Assembly: GCA_029747585.1 (NCBI GenBank)
Contig: JAPEVF010000051.1
Coordinates: 1 to 64,000 of the forward strand
Length of the DNA stretch: 64,000 nucleotides
Source: Pleurotus djamor
Taxonomy: Eukaryota; Basidiomycota; Agaricomycetes; Agaricales; Pleurotaceae
Direction of reading: 5' to 3'
Of the stretch, positions 44,084-54,589 are shown one piece after another (position 1 is the first letter of the stretch; every line of letters starts with the position of its first letter). The position numbers and the translations under genes were made by a program. Below the pieces are notes generated by a model that was not told the DNA's origin, did no database searches, and was given only the letters and a program-made list of their open reading frames with translations.

Positions 44084-47000
44084 TTCCCCCTTCAAATGCT
44101 CAGTGCTCGGTGTCCAAACTGGGGTAGCAGTTCATACAGCACTAGGCAACGCTCATTGTGATACAAACTAGGAAACTTGACATGATCGGACGAACAGAGC
44201 AATGGCCCAATGGGCGCCAAGCCATGACTCCATGTCCAAATCGGGTAACGGACCACGCGATCACGTGGCAAAGAGCCATTGTTCGTCGCCTCGACCCTTT
44301 TTGGACTTTCCACTTTCAACCACAACCACCACGAGTCCTGTGGCCCATAATCCTCAACCCGATCACTATAAAATGGCTGACTCCTACGACTGCACCTCTT
44401 TCTCTGGCTCCGACTACGACTCTGATTCGTCTAGGTCCGTTGGATATTCGTCGGACGAGGGTGACTACTCCAGCAGCTCTGGTTCAAGTGAGTTGTGTTT
44501 CCCATCTTCTATCGTGAAACCTGCTCATCCATCTTGTATAGGTATGTCATCCGTCTTGACAACCCCACACTCCCGAAGGGCGGCCTCGGTTAGAACTAAA
44601 ACAGTCACGAACCTCAACCCCGTCATCAAAAGAGATCTTGAGGGATATACCATCAAGGGCGTTGACTTCAGCACCTTTATTGCCGCTGTCTATGGCCTCG
44701 ACGAAGCCGATTTCCAATACATCGAGGGGAAGACTTGGACTTTGCATCCAGCCCATCTACTCGCCTTCGAGGAAGCCCCATCAGAGCTCGACATGTACTC
44801 GCCTCTTAAGGCTCTGTTCGACAACTTCTACAAAATCATACTCGTCAAATACACTTCTATCGACATTGAAGTGCTTGTCTTTGGTTCCACCGAGCTCAAA
44901 GCGGTCCACTCTGGTACTCGACGTAAACCCGACGGGCTGTTCGTCCCCAAGAACATCCCCAATCCCAAGAAACCGACTTGGCAGTTCTGCAAAGCTTACA
45001 TTGAGGTAGAGGTATCCAAGGTGAAGAACCTCGACGCCGTGACGGAACCTGAGAAGAAAGTGATGTCCCTCGGCGGGATCGAATTCGGCAACGTCAAGGC
45101 TGCGTCGCCTCGTCTCCCACAATCTCATACGACAAAACGAACGAGATATGCGCTTTCCCGCACCCAAAAATCGAAGGCGATTCGAGCTGCTGCTGGAACT
45201 TCCACTCCTATCGCCGAACATCCTGACGACAACGACAATGTTCCTTCTCCCCTTCCCTCCACCACCGCTCTTGTATCGAACGAAGCTTCTAGTCAAGCCG
45301 GTCCCTCGACTCGGACCTCTGGCAAGCGTCGCCGTGATGCCGAGGCCGAGGCCCCTAGGAAGCGTCACCAGGCCTCGAAGAAGGAGACTCAAGGCGCGTC
45401 TTATGCCTTGGAGTGCTTGTCGGCAAACTCTCGTCGCTGGACCACAGGGATCCTTGTTCGAGGACGCCGCATCACTGTACAATACTTTGACCGCTGCGGG
45501 AGCATCTCCGCTACTGCTTTCGACTTCAAGAAAGAGCCTAAGAAACTCGCGCTTCTCTTGCTCGGCATCGGAAAGGCTTCCCTTCCTGAACTCGGTTTCG
45601 AGCCATTCATCGTTCCGTCGGGAACTACATCCATTGAACGGCCCTTGCCGACGCCGGAGGGTGCAGACCTCCTCATCCCTCCTTCTCCACCCAAACGAAA
45701 CGACGATGCGACAAAGAAGCTCAATCTCTATGAAGGGTCAACTGTCCCCGATGAAAAGACATGGTCGCGTTTTGTCATCTCTGGCGAGCCGCTCTACGTC
45801 TACTGTGGCCTGAATGGTCGAGGCACCATCGTGTTTCCCGGCCGCTTTGAGAAGAATGAACAGGAAGAAGGAACGGAAGATGAACAACAGGAGGGGAAGT
45901 CTACTCAGAAGGGCAAAGAGAAGGCATCGGATGACGCGGATGACATTGCTAAGCTGAGCTGGCCTGACGTTGGCCGACAACAACTCGAATCCGATATTCT
46001 TGAAGTCCTCCACGAGAAAATTCCATTCATGCGCGACCATCTTCCTGAAGTCGTCACCTCGGTTTCGTTTACTGCAGCCCTAGCCGGACTCCCCAGAGTG
46101 TATCTCATGGAGCAAGCCGCCGCGGAGTTCAAGGGTTTGTACTCGATGGGCCTTCGCCACTTTACGATCATGGTCAGTCGACGCTACGAGCACCTCTGGG
46201 AACTCAAAAGTTTGGAAGAGTTCAAGACCGTCTTTGTTGACATCGTTGAATGCCCCTCCCCCTCTGCCCTTTGTTTTCATACTAATTCGAAACGTTCCAT
46301 TAGGCCACCACTACGCCCACAAACTTGGGTTTATTCTCCACCGAGATCTTAGCGAGCAAAACCTGATGTTCACACGTCGAGACAAGAAGGTTCTGGGCGT
46401 CGTGAATGACTGGGATCTCTCGTCTGAGCGCAACACTCGCACTAATAGTGACACCAGTCGCACTGGAACTGGCCCTTTCATGGCCTTCGACTTGTTGTCA
46501 CCCAAGTATACAAGTGGACATATGTACCACCATGACCTGGAGTCTTTGTTCTACATCTTGGTCTGGGCCGCACTTCATTATGATCTCGGATCCGCCGAAC
46601 CCCGCGTCCCCAAAACCCCGTCCGTAATCACATCCTGGACAGAGGTCTTCAAGGCTGCACTTAGTGCCAAAGCGCTATTCCTCTCCACTCGTAATGGATG
46701 CGATACAGTCTTTGGGGCTGTAAGGCCCTGCTTTAAACCGCTGCTCTCTACCTGGCTAGAGCCATTGTGGCAGTACTTCAGCAGCGCCTTCATTCAGTGG
46801 GAAAATTTTCGACAAAAACGCAAAGATGAGACGACCACCTTTGAAGGCTTTATGAAGGCTATTGGCGTTGAGCCTCGTAAGATCCCTGAAGAATACGCTT
46901 CCGCTCCCATCGTGGAAGGTTCTACGAGCGCAGCTTAGATAGACTTCCACTCCTCATTTTCTTCCATATGCATTCCATAACATCCTATCTATTGTATCTG

Positions 47001-47090
47001 TGTAGTATTTCCTTTGAATCTCACCGAACTTGGTTACAACAAACTTGAGGTCATCTGAGCGGGTGTCAACTTTGAATTCGAGTGATATCC
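44084..47090 (+). repeat. Inverted-repeat arm A (FunK1 unit)
   Basis: About 3 kb that matches the reverse complement of 56540-59550. Homology begins at TTCCCCCTTCAAATGCT, covers the promoter, whole kinase gene and about 150 bases after the stop (ends near TCAACTTTGAAT). The 5' 400 bases are almost identical to arm B, while parts of the coding region are clearly diverged. Confidence 0.88.
44373..46938 (+). CDS. FunK1-type fungal protein kinase, copy A (splice donor lost)
   Basis: Member of the FunK1 kinase family expanded in Agaricomycetes; role unknown. The ATG at 44373 gives MADSYDCTSFSGSDYDSDSS, a Ser/Asp-rich N-terminus, then a 54-base intron (GTGAGT..TATAG) that can also be read through. 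The N-terminal domain has VDFSTFIAAVYGLDEADFQY and KAVHSGTRRKPDGLFVPKN. A basic Ser/Pro linker (TSGKRRRDAEAEAPRKRHQ) leads to the kinase part: PLYVYCGLNGRGTIVFPGRF, catalytic loop LHRDLSEQNLMFTR, NDWDLSS and TGTGPFMAFDLLS, MYHHDLESLFYILVW. The intron before the catalytic loop (46252-46303) begins GCCCCT, whereas copies B and C have GT. If it is retained the protein stops at 46352, before the catalytic loop. Gene order: MITE upstream, cytochrome c haem lyase downstream. Confidence 0.82.
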
Positions 47091-47705
47091 CTGGCTATCA
47101 AATATCAAACACCCAAACCATCCATTAGGTGAGACCTCGACGCTCGGCCGTCAAATTTCAATCCAAGTGTAAGCACGTACATGGTAGATCAAACATATCG
47201 TGCATGATATCGCCCAAAACGGCTACGGTGACTACAAGCTTTGTAGATGGAAAGTAGCAGTACCTGGAGGTTGGATGGCGTGTGTCCTCAATGATATGCT
47301 CCCATCCATGGGTTATGTGGGTTATACCGTTACGCTTCCTAGTCGGGGTCATAGGCCCAAGAATATCTCACATACGAAGGATAGAACGTAGAGGTGTTGG
47401 ATGAATGGCCCGAGTAACCGTTGAACCTAACGAAACCGGCAGAGGGTGGCTCGAGACGCCCGCGGCCAATGTCAGGATGCCCCTTGCTGGACGACTCTAG
47501 AGAAGTCGAGCGAAGGGTTGCCGGTTTGGAGGGCAGAAGTCAACTTCGGAGGAAGCGCTTCCATATATGTTTCAACAAGAGGAGAGTGGTTTCATAGCCA
47601 GTGCTTACAAGGTCGTCTGTCTAGCTTTATGTCTAATGGTCAACACCATGGCATCGTCCGTTATTTTGCGGACGTGAATGTCGACTTTTCTGCGTGTCAT
47701 TTGCG
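46939..47705. other. 3' flanks of FunK1 copy A and cytochrome c haem lyase
   Basis: No gene. Holds the end of inverted-repeat arm A (to about 47090) and direct repeat R2 (47166-47591). Confidence 0.5.
47166..47591 (+). repeat. Direct repeat R2 flanking FunK1 copy A
   Basis: Same-orientation partner of R1 (42911-43371). It ends about 115 bases before the stop codon of the haem lyase gene, so it lies in that gene's 3' flank. Sequence divergence between R1 and R2 is high enough to rule out a very recent insertion. Confidence 0.7.
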
Positions 47706-48435
47706 TCATGAACTACCATTGCTGAATAGATTACTCCATAAATGTTCTATTCGCATCTTGACGCCTTCCCAATTATCCATAGCTGGGCGGGCATCGAGAT
47801 AGAACGACAGGTTGTTCGAGGAGGGCCCGCCAGTATGGCCGGTGTAAAAATCAATAATATAGCGCATTCGAACACCACAACGGTCGACGACCCAGTCATG
47901 GCGATCGAATGGCGGTGAATACCTGGACAACAGCAGTAATTCAGCGAAATTGAAGCGTTTGGAAACGTTGATGCACGTACCCGAGCAGCGTGTTCCATTG
48001 TGCTTTGAGACTTCGTTGGGTTGGTTTCCCCTTAAAATTGACGAGCTTCACACCACCACACTTGTCCCCTCCCCTTCCATCTTCCCATTTGCGTATCTCA
48101 GCCCACGCGCGTTCATTGACGGCATTGTGGATGGGTACGATCGTCTTCATGTCCGCTGCTTGGGGATTATGATTCTTTCGCATCATCGCGCTGAAGAATT
48201 GGGCTTCAGAAGGATATACCCAGTTTCCTTCCTCCGAGCCTTTGGGTATCGTCGAGATTTCTCGGTCCGCTGAAAGGGATGCCGGATGTGCAGAAGAAGA
48301 CGAAGACGGAGACATGAACCGACTCCATGGTGAAGTCGAAGAAGAGTGATCTACTGGGCAAGCTGCACCAGAGTTTTCTGTTGGAGGAGGAGGAGGAGAG
48401 GAAGAAGAACCGTGGTCAACTGGACACTTGGACAT
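47706..48435 (-). CDS. CYC3: Cytochrome c haem lyase (holocytochrome c synthase)
   Basis: Mitochondrial intermembrane-space enzyme that attaches haem to apocytochrome c (or c1). The start at 48435 gives MSKCPVDHGSSSS; a second haem-regulatory motif follows (AACPVDHSSS), both Cys-Pro-Val. The conserved core is NWVYPSEAQFFSAMMRKNH, IVPIHNAVNERAWAEIRKWE and KCGGVKLVNFKGKPTQRSLK, then LLGYSPPFDRHDWVVDRCG with the haem-binding His of the HDW motif, and RYIIDFYTGH. The C-terminus is NWEGVKMRIEHLWSNLFS. Only one intron (about 47931-47980) is needed. The N-terminus lacks a cleavable presequence, as usual for this enzyme. Whether it serves cytochrome c or c1 cannot be decided. Its start is 209 bp from the divergent nitronate monooxygenase. 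Confidence 0.93.
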
Positions 48436-48644
48436 GGCCGTAAAAGCGTCGATGGGATTGGACGCCGAAGACGCCGAAAGACGCCGTCGTTGCCTCCGTC
48501 ACAGATCCGGGTATACAGAGCCCATTGCCGGATACCCACCTCCACAACCTCTCAGATGACTTGCGGCTATCATTTAGTGTTTTTTTTNAAATACTCGCTG
48601 GGAGTTTGAGGCTCAATGCAACTCTCTTTCTGTCAGTTTCCATC

Positions 48645-50349
48645 ATGCCATCCTCGGAACCAGTCTTCACCACACCGTTGACAAAATTGTTCGGGATTAA
48701 CCATCCCGTCATGTTAGCGGGTGAATTATTTCGTATTGAATGGTTTCGTTTCTGAATTTTGACCATGCAATATCCACACAGGTATGAATGTCGCCGCGGG
48801 CCCAAAGTTGGCTGCAGCTGTGACCAATTCTGGTCAGCTTTCTGACGGTTTGGACAACACTGGTAGCTGAACCACCAAATGCCAGGTGGAATTGGTGTCA
48901 TAGGAGGCATTCGACAAAGCCCGAAGTTCCTAAAGGGTTCTATTGACGAGCTCAAATCCCACTTGGAGGACAAAAACGCACCATTCGGTGTTGACCTTCT
49001 GCTACCCCAGCTCGGCGGAAGTGCACGAAAGACTAACGTAAGTTCCCACTCCACTATCAAAAGCTCTCTCTTTCGGCCTTAGCTGACCTCGTTGGTTATA
49101 GTATGATTATACAGCTGGCCAGCTCCCAGAACTTATTGATGTCATCATCGAGGGCAAAGCGGCTCTTTTCGTCTGTGCGGTCGGCGTACCCCCGAAGTGG
49201 GCTGTAGACAAACTTCACGCTGCCAATATCAAAGTTATGAAGTGAGTGACCATGCACCGTTTGCTTCGGTCCCGTTCAAGTTCATCTTCTACCCTCCGTT
49301 TAGCATGATCGGACACCCAAAGGTCTGTATAAACTATGCGAACACGTCGATGCCGCTCAACTGATTCGTCCTTTAATTATAAAGCATGTTGCCAAAGCCC
49401 TTGCTCAAGGTAACGATCTAGTGTCTCAATACAATCCATCCCAACTTATTCTCCTTAGGCGTTGACATCATCTGTGCACAAGGAGGTGAAGGTGGAGGGC
49501 ACACCGGTGAAACCCCGTTTTCTATCCTCATTCCCGCGACCGTCGATCTCTGCAAGCACGCTAAGAGCCCTCTAACGGGAGAGCCCGTTATTGTGGTTGC
49601 AGCCGGTGGTATTGCGGACGGCCGTGGTTTGGCTGCAGCTCTCTCGTACGTTCAACATGCATCCATCTTAAACTTTTCCTCGGACTCACTTGTTGACTTG
49701 CTTTTATAGATATGGTGCTGCTGGTGTCTGGGTTGGGACTCGATTTGTTGCCAGTGTGGAGGCTGGCGCTCCACCGACCCACAAAGAACTCGTTCTCTCA
49801 GCAGGTTATGACGACACCGTCCGTACCCTCCTGTACTCTGGCCGACCTATGAGCGTTAGGAAGACGCCATACGTTGTCGAATGGTCCGTTTATTCTTTTT
49901 TTCGCGTAATAAAAACATTCATTCATCACACAATGATATAGGGAAACGAAGAGACGGGAAGAAATGGAGGCCTATGTGGCTCAAGGCAAAATACCGCACG
50001 ACGAAGAGCTGAAAGCTCATCCGGAGCGATCTTTAGCAGGGAGATCTTGTGCGTTTTATCTCCTGCCTTACCGTTGACTAAATATTCATCTAGCTCCACT
50101 GTCGTAGGGCTCATGGGTAAAGTCGCTGGTGCTATCAAAGTGAGTTTCCAAGTTCTGGCTCCATCACACTACTCACTCTACGTCAAACTATTTAGGACAT
50201 CAAACCAGCGAAGGATATGTAAGTGAAAGCCCGATTCAACACTTCATCGCCAGCTAACACCGTGACCCAGTGTTGATGAACTCGTGCTCACGGCGCAGGC
50301 TAGTCTCAAGGCATCCACCGCTCTCCTCATTCCCAAAGCCAAACTCTGA
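48645..50349 (+). CDS. Nitronate monooxygenase (2-nitropropane dioxygenase family)
   Basis: FMN-dependent TIM-barrel enzyme that oxidises alkyl nitronates, probably a detoxifying role. The start at 48645 gives MPSSEPVFTTPLTKLFGINH then PVMLAG. Exons continue GMNVAAGPKLAAAVTNSG, GIGVIGGI, ELKSHLEDKNAPFGVDLLLP, VVIEGKAALFVCAVGVPPKW-like (actual VIIEGKAALFVC), GVDIICAQGGEGGGHTG with the catalytic His, IVVAAGGIADGRGLAAALSY, GAAGVWVGTRFVAS and RKTPYVVEWE. The C-terminus is VDELVLTAQASLKASTALLI to the stop at 50349. About ten introns. The GGEGGGHTG motif and flavin phosphate-binding GGIADG and GTRF are intact. One N (48588) lies in a T-run upstream. Exact substrate is not known. Confidence 0.92.
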
Positions 50350-50485
50350 GGAGATCCTACTGTATATCATTCATCTGTACCCAATATGTCCGAATTTCTT
50401 GCGTGCTTCGTGTTTTCCAGATGCTGGATTTGGTTGACGATGATGAACGTCAGCTATAGGATCGAAAATGCGTCCAGATATTCAA

Positions 50486-50570
50486 GCCCGCGTTGTCTAA
50501 TGGCTATGACGTCAGACTTCTACCTACGTGGTTCATCTGGAGGTTGCGGGTTCGAGTCCCGCCGTGGGTT
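50486..50570 (+). tRNA. tRNA-Arg (anticodon TCT) with 12-base intron
   Basis: A cloverleaf can be folded: acceptor GCCCGCG pairs with CGTGGGT (two G-T pairs), D arm GTC..GAC, anticodon stem TCAGA / TCTGG, loop CTTCTA + A with anticodon TCT, variable AGGTT, T arm GCGGG-TTCGAGT-CCCGC. An intron CCTACGTGGTTC follows position 37, the canonical place. B-box GGTTCGAGTCC is perfect. A T-run (GGGTTTTTC) directly after the gene is a polymerase III terminator. The only blemish is a mismatch in the fourth pair of the D stem. Confidence 0.85.
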
Positions 50571-51020
50571 TTTCTCCGTACGTCTCGTCGAGCTTTTTCC
50601 AGCAAGCTCGAGGTCAACTAAAGACTAAGAGCAAGACTATGTTTGCCTCAAGAAACCTGACGCTTTGCTATATAGTTGCTCTGGTTGATTAAATGGCGCC
50701 CGGTATCGGTACTCGGTACTACTCATCTCACAGGAATACAGAAAAATCACTATAATCAGACTCGCCCCAGCATCCCTAGGCCCGTAAGGTGCATCCTCAG
50801 TGGCACGGGTTCTCATACAATTCGATCGCCATTTCGCCGTCTCGCGCACATCCTCGGAGGTGATTCATTTCGACGGTCGTCTGTGGGATGAGACCTTGAG
50901 GTCGAAGGGGCAGTAGCCACAGGAGCAGTGGTAGCCACTCTATGGCATGGAACGGTACAGCTGTGACAGCTAGCAAATTTATACCATATACAGAAAAGAA
51001 ATACAAGAGAGAGCACCAAA
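50571..51020. other. Convergent intergenic region after the tRNA
   Basis: No coding signal is seen between the tRNA-Arg gene and the end of the dioxygenase gene on the minus strand. Confidence 0.5.
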
Positions 51021-52350
51021 TCAGTCTGCGACTACGCCGAAAGCAAATGTGGGTATTCCATACAGATCCACTAATGTCTTTACGTCGCCCTTTGGTATGC
51101 CGCTGGCGGGATCTCCAGAGCCAGCTCCCGCTGCAACGTAAAGTGGCACGAAATGGTCTTCTCTAGGGTGAGCAGCGCGAAAGCCGGGATGTTTGACCAA
51201 ATTATACAATGCTTTCTGGCGTTCGGAAGACTGCAAGGATGGACACGTTGATCAATATGTATTCGATAAAGCGGGAGGAAAGGGGACAAACATCAGCGGT
51301 AGATATGGCCTTGTGGATGGCTTCGTCGAAGGACTTGTGAGCAGCGCTCGCCGTGTCAGGAGAAAACGATGAAAAGTCTCGCAAATTGTGGATTACAAGG
51401 CCACCTGACAGAACCAGGATGCCTTCTTGACTACAGAGGAAAGAGGATGAGGTCTTGAATACTTCAATGGCATAAAGACACACCGTAGCTTTTGAACAGC
51501 CGCACCGATCTTCCAGTTGTCTTCGGGTTTCATGTTCGAGTTGATGCTGGCCTGTACGATGGGAACGTCGGTAAACTCCTCGCCGAACATTATTCTGAAT
51601 GGCACGAAGACTCCGTGGTCAAGTCCTGGCCCGGAGTAGCCTCGTCCATCTTCCCCTCTTGGCTCCAAGGTGGATGTGGTGCGAGCGGGTAGGCCGGCCT
51701 TTTAGTCGTTAGGAAGTTGACTGAAGTAACATGGACAGGGAACACACCTCTTTGAAGAGGTCGACAACCCGGTTAGCTAGTGTCTTGTCTCCTCGGGACT
51801 TGAACTTGAGTTGATAGAGCTCGGGCTGGAACCCGTAATAGTCCATCAGTAGTGGATTCTCGGCGCCATAATCGGTGACTGGAGGGTGATAGAGTTAGTA
51901 AGAGAAAAGTACAAGAAGGGGGGACCCGCCTAGTCTTTGAGGAGATTCCCAATGAGCACTGAAGACAACAATACCCTTGGGCTGATACTTTTTCAGCAAT
52001 GCAGGTCCAAAGTCCTTCAGAAAGCTTGCGAGAGGACCATCAGCGCCTTGATATGACATCAAGCCGCTCCTGGGACCAGACGTCGAGTTGCCATTGCTCG
52101 AGGGCATAGCCAAGACGGGTGATCCATGAGAGAAGAAGAAAGAGGGAATTAGATGAGGTGTTGAGGGGAGAGAATCCAAAGCAGCGGCCCAAGGTTTCGC
52201 GGTGGTCATGGTGAGATGTGAAGATGTGTTCCCGAAGTAGCGCAAGATATAAGGGACGGATAAAGCAATCATGAGAGAGGCAGCGATGTTAGTCAGCGCA
52301 GTAAGCATGATTTGGTCCTCGAGGACCCAACGCGAAGTAATTCCACGCAA
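51021..52350 (-). CDS. DODA-type extradiol aromatic ring-opening dioxygenase (LigB family)
   Basis: Metal-dependent dioxygenase that cleaves catechol-like rings; relatives act on DOPA. The core starts MTTAKPWAAALDSLPSTPHL and FFFSHGSPVLAM with a metal-ligand His. Next are GIVVFSAHWESPQRL (second His), ENPLLMDYYGFQPELYQLKF, then LDHGVFVPFRIMFGEEF, VPIVQASINSNMKPEDNW and GILVLSGGLVIHNLRDFSSF. The last exon has HPREDHFVPLYVAAGAG and ends FGVVAD. The signature spacing SHGSP, SAHW, DHGVFVP, HNLR is complete. The first ATG (52350) adds about 48 residues including a hydrophobic stretch (IAASLMIALSVPYILRYFG) that may be a membrane anchor or signal; starting at MTTAKPW (near 52208) would give the usual soluble form. 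The start faces the ZUFSP-like gene at 146 bp. Confidence 0.88.
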
Positions 52351-52496
52351 TCCAGAGGCTGGCGACTTATGTGGCCACGGTGGAACATAGTAAGGCCCTT
52401 TGACTAGTAATCAGGGGCGGAGCGTGTAAACATGACCGACGCTCGCATCTCCTTTTTAAGACGCGCTTACATCGACAGTGTCACCAACTCCTCGTC

Positions 52497-54468
52497 ATGG
52501 CCAAGGTCGGTGGCCAAGGTAATGAGTAAGTCTGCCTTCTACTCGATATTTCTTCCTAATCCACAGTCAGCAGCGCGTTGGAACTCGTCGTTTGTCAAGT
52601 CTGCTTTGGCGACATTAGCGATCAAACGCTGGAGGCAAGGCAACAACATTACGAAGGCCATTTCGTGAATGATCTGTCTGGAGGTCCGTCGCTCCTGCTC
52701 TCCTTGCGAGCCAGAACTGAGAATTGGGAAGGTCATCAAGAGTCACCGGTCTTGAAGAAGAGGTGTTTGAAGCCCTTGGGGAACATCTTCGGTACCCACA
52801 AGGAAGAACCATTCTGGTATTCAGCCTTATCGAGCCCTCCACCTCGGAATTACACGCCTGGTGAGTTTTCCTCTGAAAAACAAGCCAGTGGCGCCTCGTC
52901 TGAGGCTGAGGATGACTAGGCATGATACCGTTGCTTGCCACCGCTCTCGTGAAGTCAGTGCAGAGCGGACGCACATTCAGTGGCGTTCTATGTCATGACA
53001 GAGCTGTCTACATATCTCGCGAGACCTGGGACGTGACTTGGGGATGTGGGTGAGTCTTCCAACAACGTCTACATACGACGTCATGCTCCTCTAACGCCGA
53101 ATTCATGTCAGGTACCGTAACTTCATGATGGGATGTGCGACTTTGATGGATCAGCAGCTGCAACCCCTCTACTTTCCTTTACTGGACGACCCGCTTCCTC
53201 CAGGTGTTAGGAACCTTCAGAAATGGATTGAGAATGCATGGGAAGAAGGTAGACATCCTGCCACCCCTGTGTCGTTCCTTCGTTTCAAACATCCTTTTAC
53301 CAGGTTTCGACGCCCAGGGCCACGAAGACCTTGTTCGTCTAGTTAATACGAAGAAATGGATAGGTACTTCTGATCTATGGGTGGCTTTCGTTTCGCGAGG
53401 CGTACCGTAAGTAGTGTCTGAAGCACTCTACAACCATATGTCTGTGTTCTGACTCTCCTTGAACAGAGCAGAATTGGTAGACTTTGATCTTGAAGCATCA
53501 AATACAAGCATCGACATTCTCATCAATTGGATTGTTGCGTATTTCACCTTACCCAGCCTGTCCCAAATCAATTCATTGGACTTCCGAACCTGGGTTGCGG
53601 AAGAGCCAACTCAAGGATTAGTCACACCCACGGATCGGATGCCCCTCATTCTACAGCATGCGGGCCATTCCAGGACGATCGTCGGCTTTGAAGTTCTTCG
53701 AGACAAGAAGATCAATCTGTTGACGTTCGATCCATCCAAGTTGGTGTTTATCCATATATTGCCTTTGATGCAACGTTTTGAAACCCCGTAGATGTCCAAA
53801 CGCTAGTATGCGAGCAGCGGCTTTGTCGCTCAGTCAGAACCCTTTTTGCGCAGCTTCTTCCGCAGACACTTCAACGCCTTCCAAGAAAACACCCGGACCG
53901 CTCAAAAGTCCCTCTTCTAAGCACAATTCTTCGAAGCATCGTAGTCTATTTGAATTCTTCCATACACCTGACCATCCCAAGAGGAAGTTCAACGTGAATT
54001 CTCCTTCGAACAAGCATAAACGAAAGAGGATGGAAATCGAGAGCATAGACAAGTATTTCACCCCCAAGTCTTCGAAAGCCACTCCAGTTAGCCATGGTGG
54101 AGATGTAATCGAGCTCTTCGATGATGATGACTCGGACGTGGAGATTCTGCCTACCCCTGGAGAGGTACCCCGTAGTCGAGGTGGCGACACTCGCGATGTT
54201 CCCAAAGCTGCTAAGCCTCGGCGAAACACGACGGATATATGGGGTGATGGGCTGACGCCTGAGCAAGTGCTCAAGTTCCTTCGTCTCGGGCCTCACCAAC
54301 TTGGGCAAGTGTCATTTCCTTTTCCTAAATCAGCCCAGATCTCTGAACCATACTCTTTACCACAGAAAAAAGAAAGAATATCAGATACTGTACTTCCCCA
54401 TGAGTGCGCCGCTCACAGAATCGGAGCGCACAACTAGGAAGGTCGTCCGTAGCACAAGAGTTTGCTGA
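52497..54468 (+). CDS. ZUFSP/ZUP1-like deubiquitinating peptidase (family C78)
   Basis: Cysteine peptidase of the UFSP/ZUFSP family; animal ZUP1 cuts K63-linked ubiquitin chains in the DNA-damage response. Exon 1 is short: MAKVGGQ, spliced to SSALELVVCQVCFGDIS, a C2H2 finger (CQVC..HYEGHF). The peptidase domain has TWDVTWGCGYRNFMMGCATL with the catalytic Cys in WGCGYRNF, then IENAWEEGFDAQGHEDLV, KKWIGTSDLWVAF, PLILQHAGHSRTIVGFE with the catalytic His, and NLLTFDPSK with Asp. A Ser/Lys-rich insert includes a PIP-box-like SIDKYF and acidic FDDDDSDVEI stretch, a possible SUMO-interacting motif. The last exon, KKKEYQILYFPMSAPLTESE, joins through an apparent GC donor (GCAAGT), restoring a conserved C-terminus. 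The start was set by the small first exon. Confidence 0.85.
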
Positions 54469-54589
54469 GCTTTGGGTCTATCTTCGGTCTATCACTCTTC
54501 ACGTATACTCATATATTCATGATAATGTGGCTCGCGTTTGGAAATTACACCTGACAGATATAGAGTAATGAGATACATGATATGTAGGG

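Noticed and set aside
44781..45482. 233-codon minus-strand frame and similar ones over FunK1 copy B
   Set aside because: Mirror of the FunK1 coding strand; it appears in both copies only because the copies are homologous.
42911..47591. R1/R2 as long terminal repeats of a retrotransposon
   Set aside because: No gag/pol, primer-binding site or polypurine tract is seen between them, and the ends do not show clear TG..CA; kept only as direct repeats.
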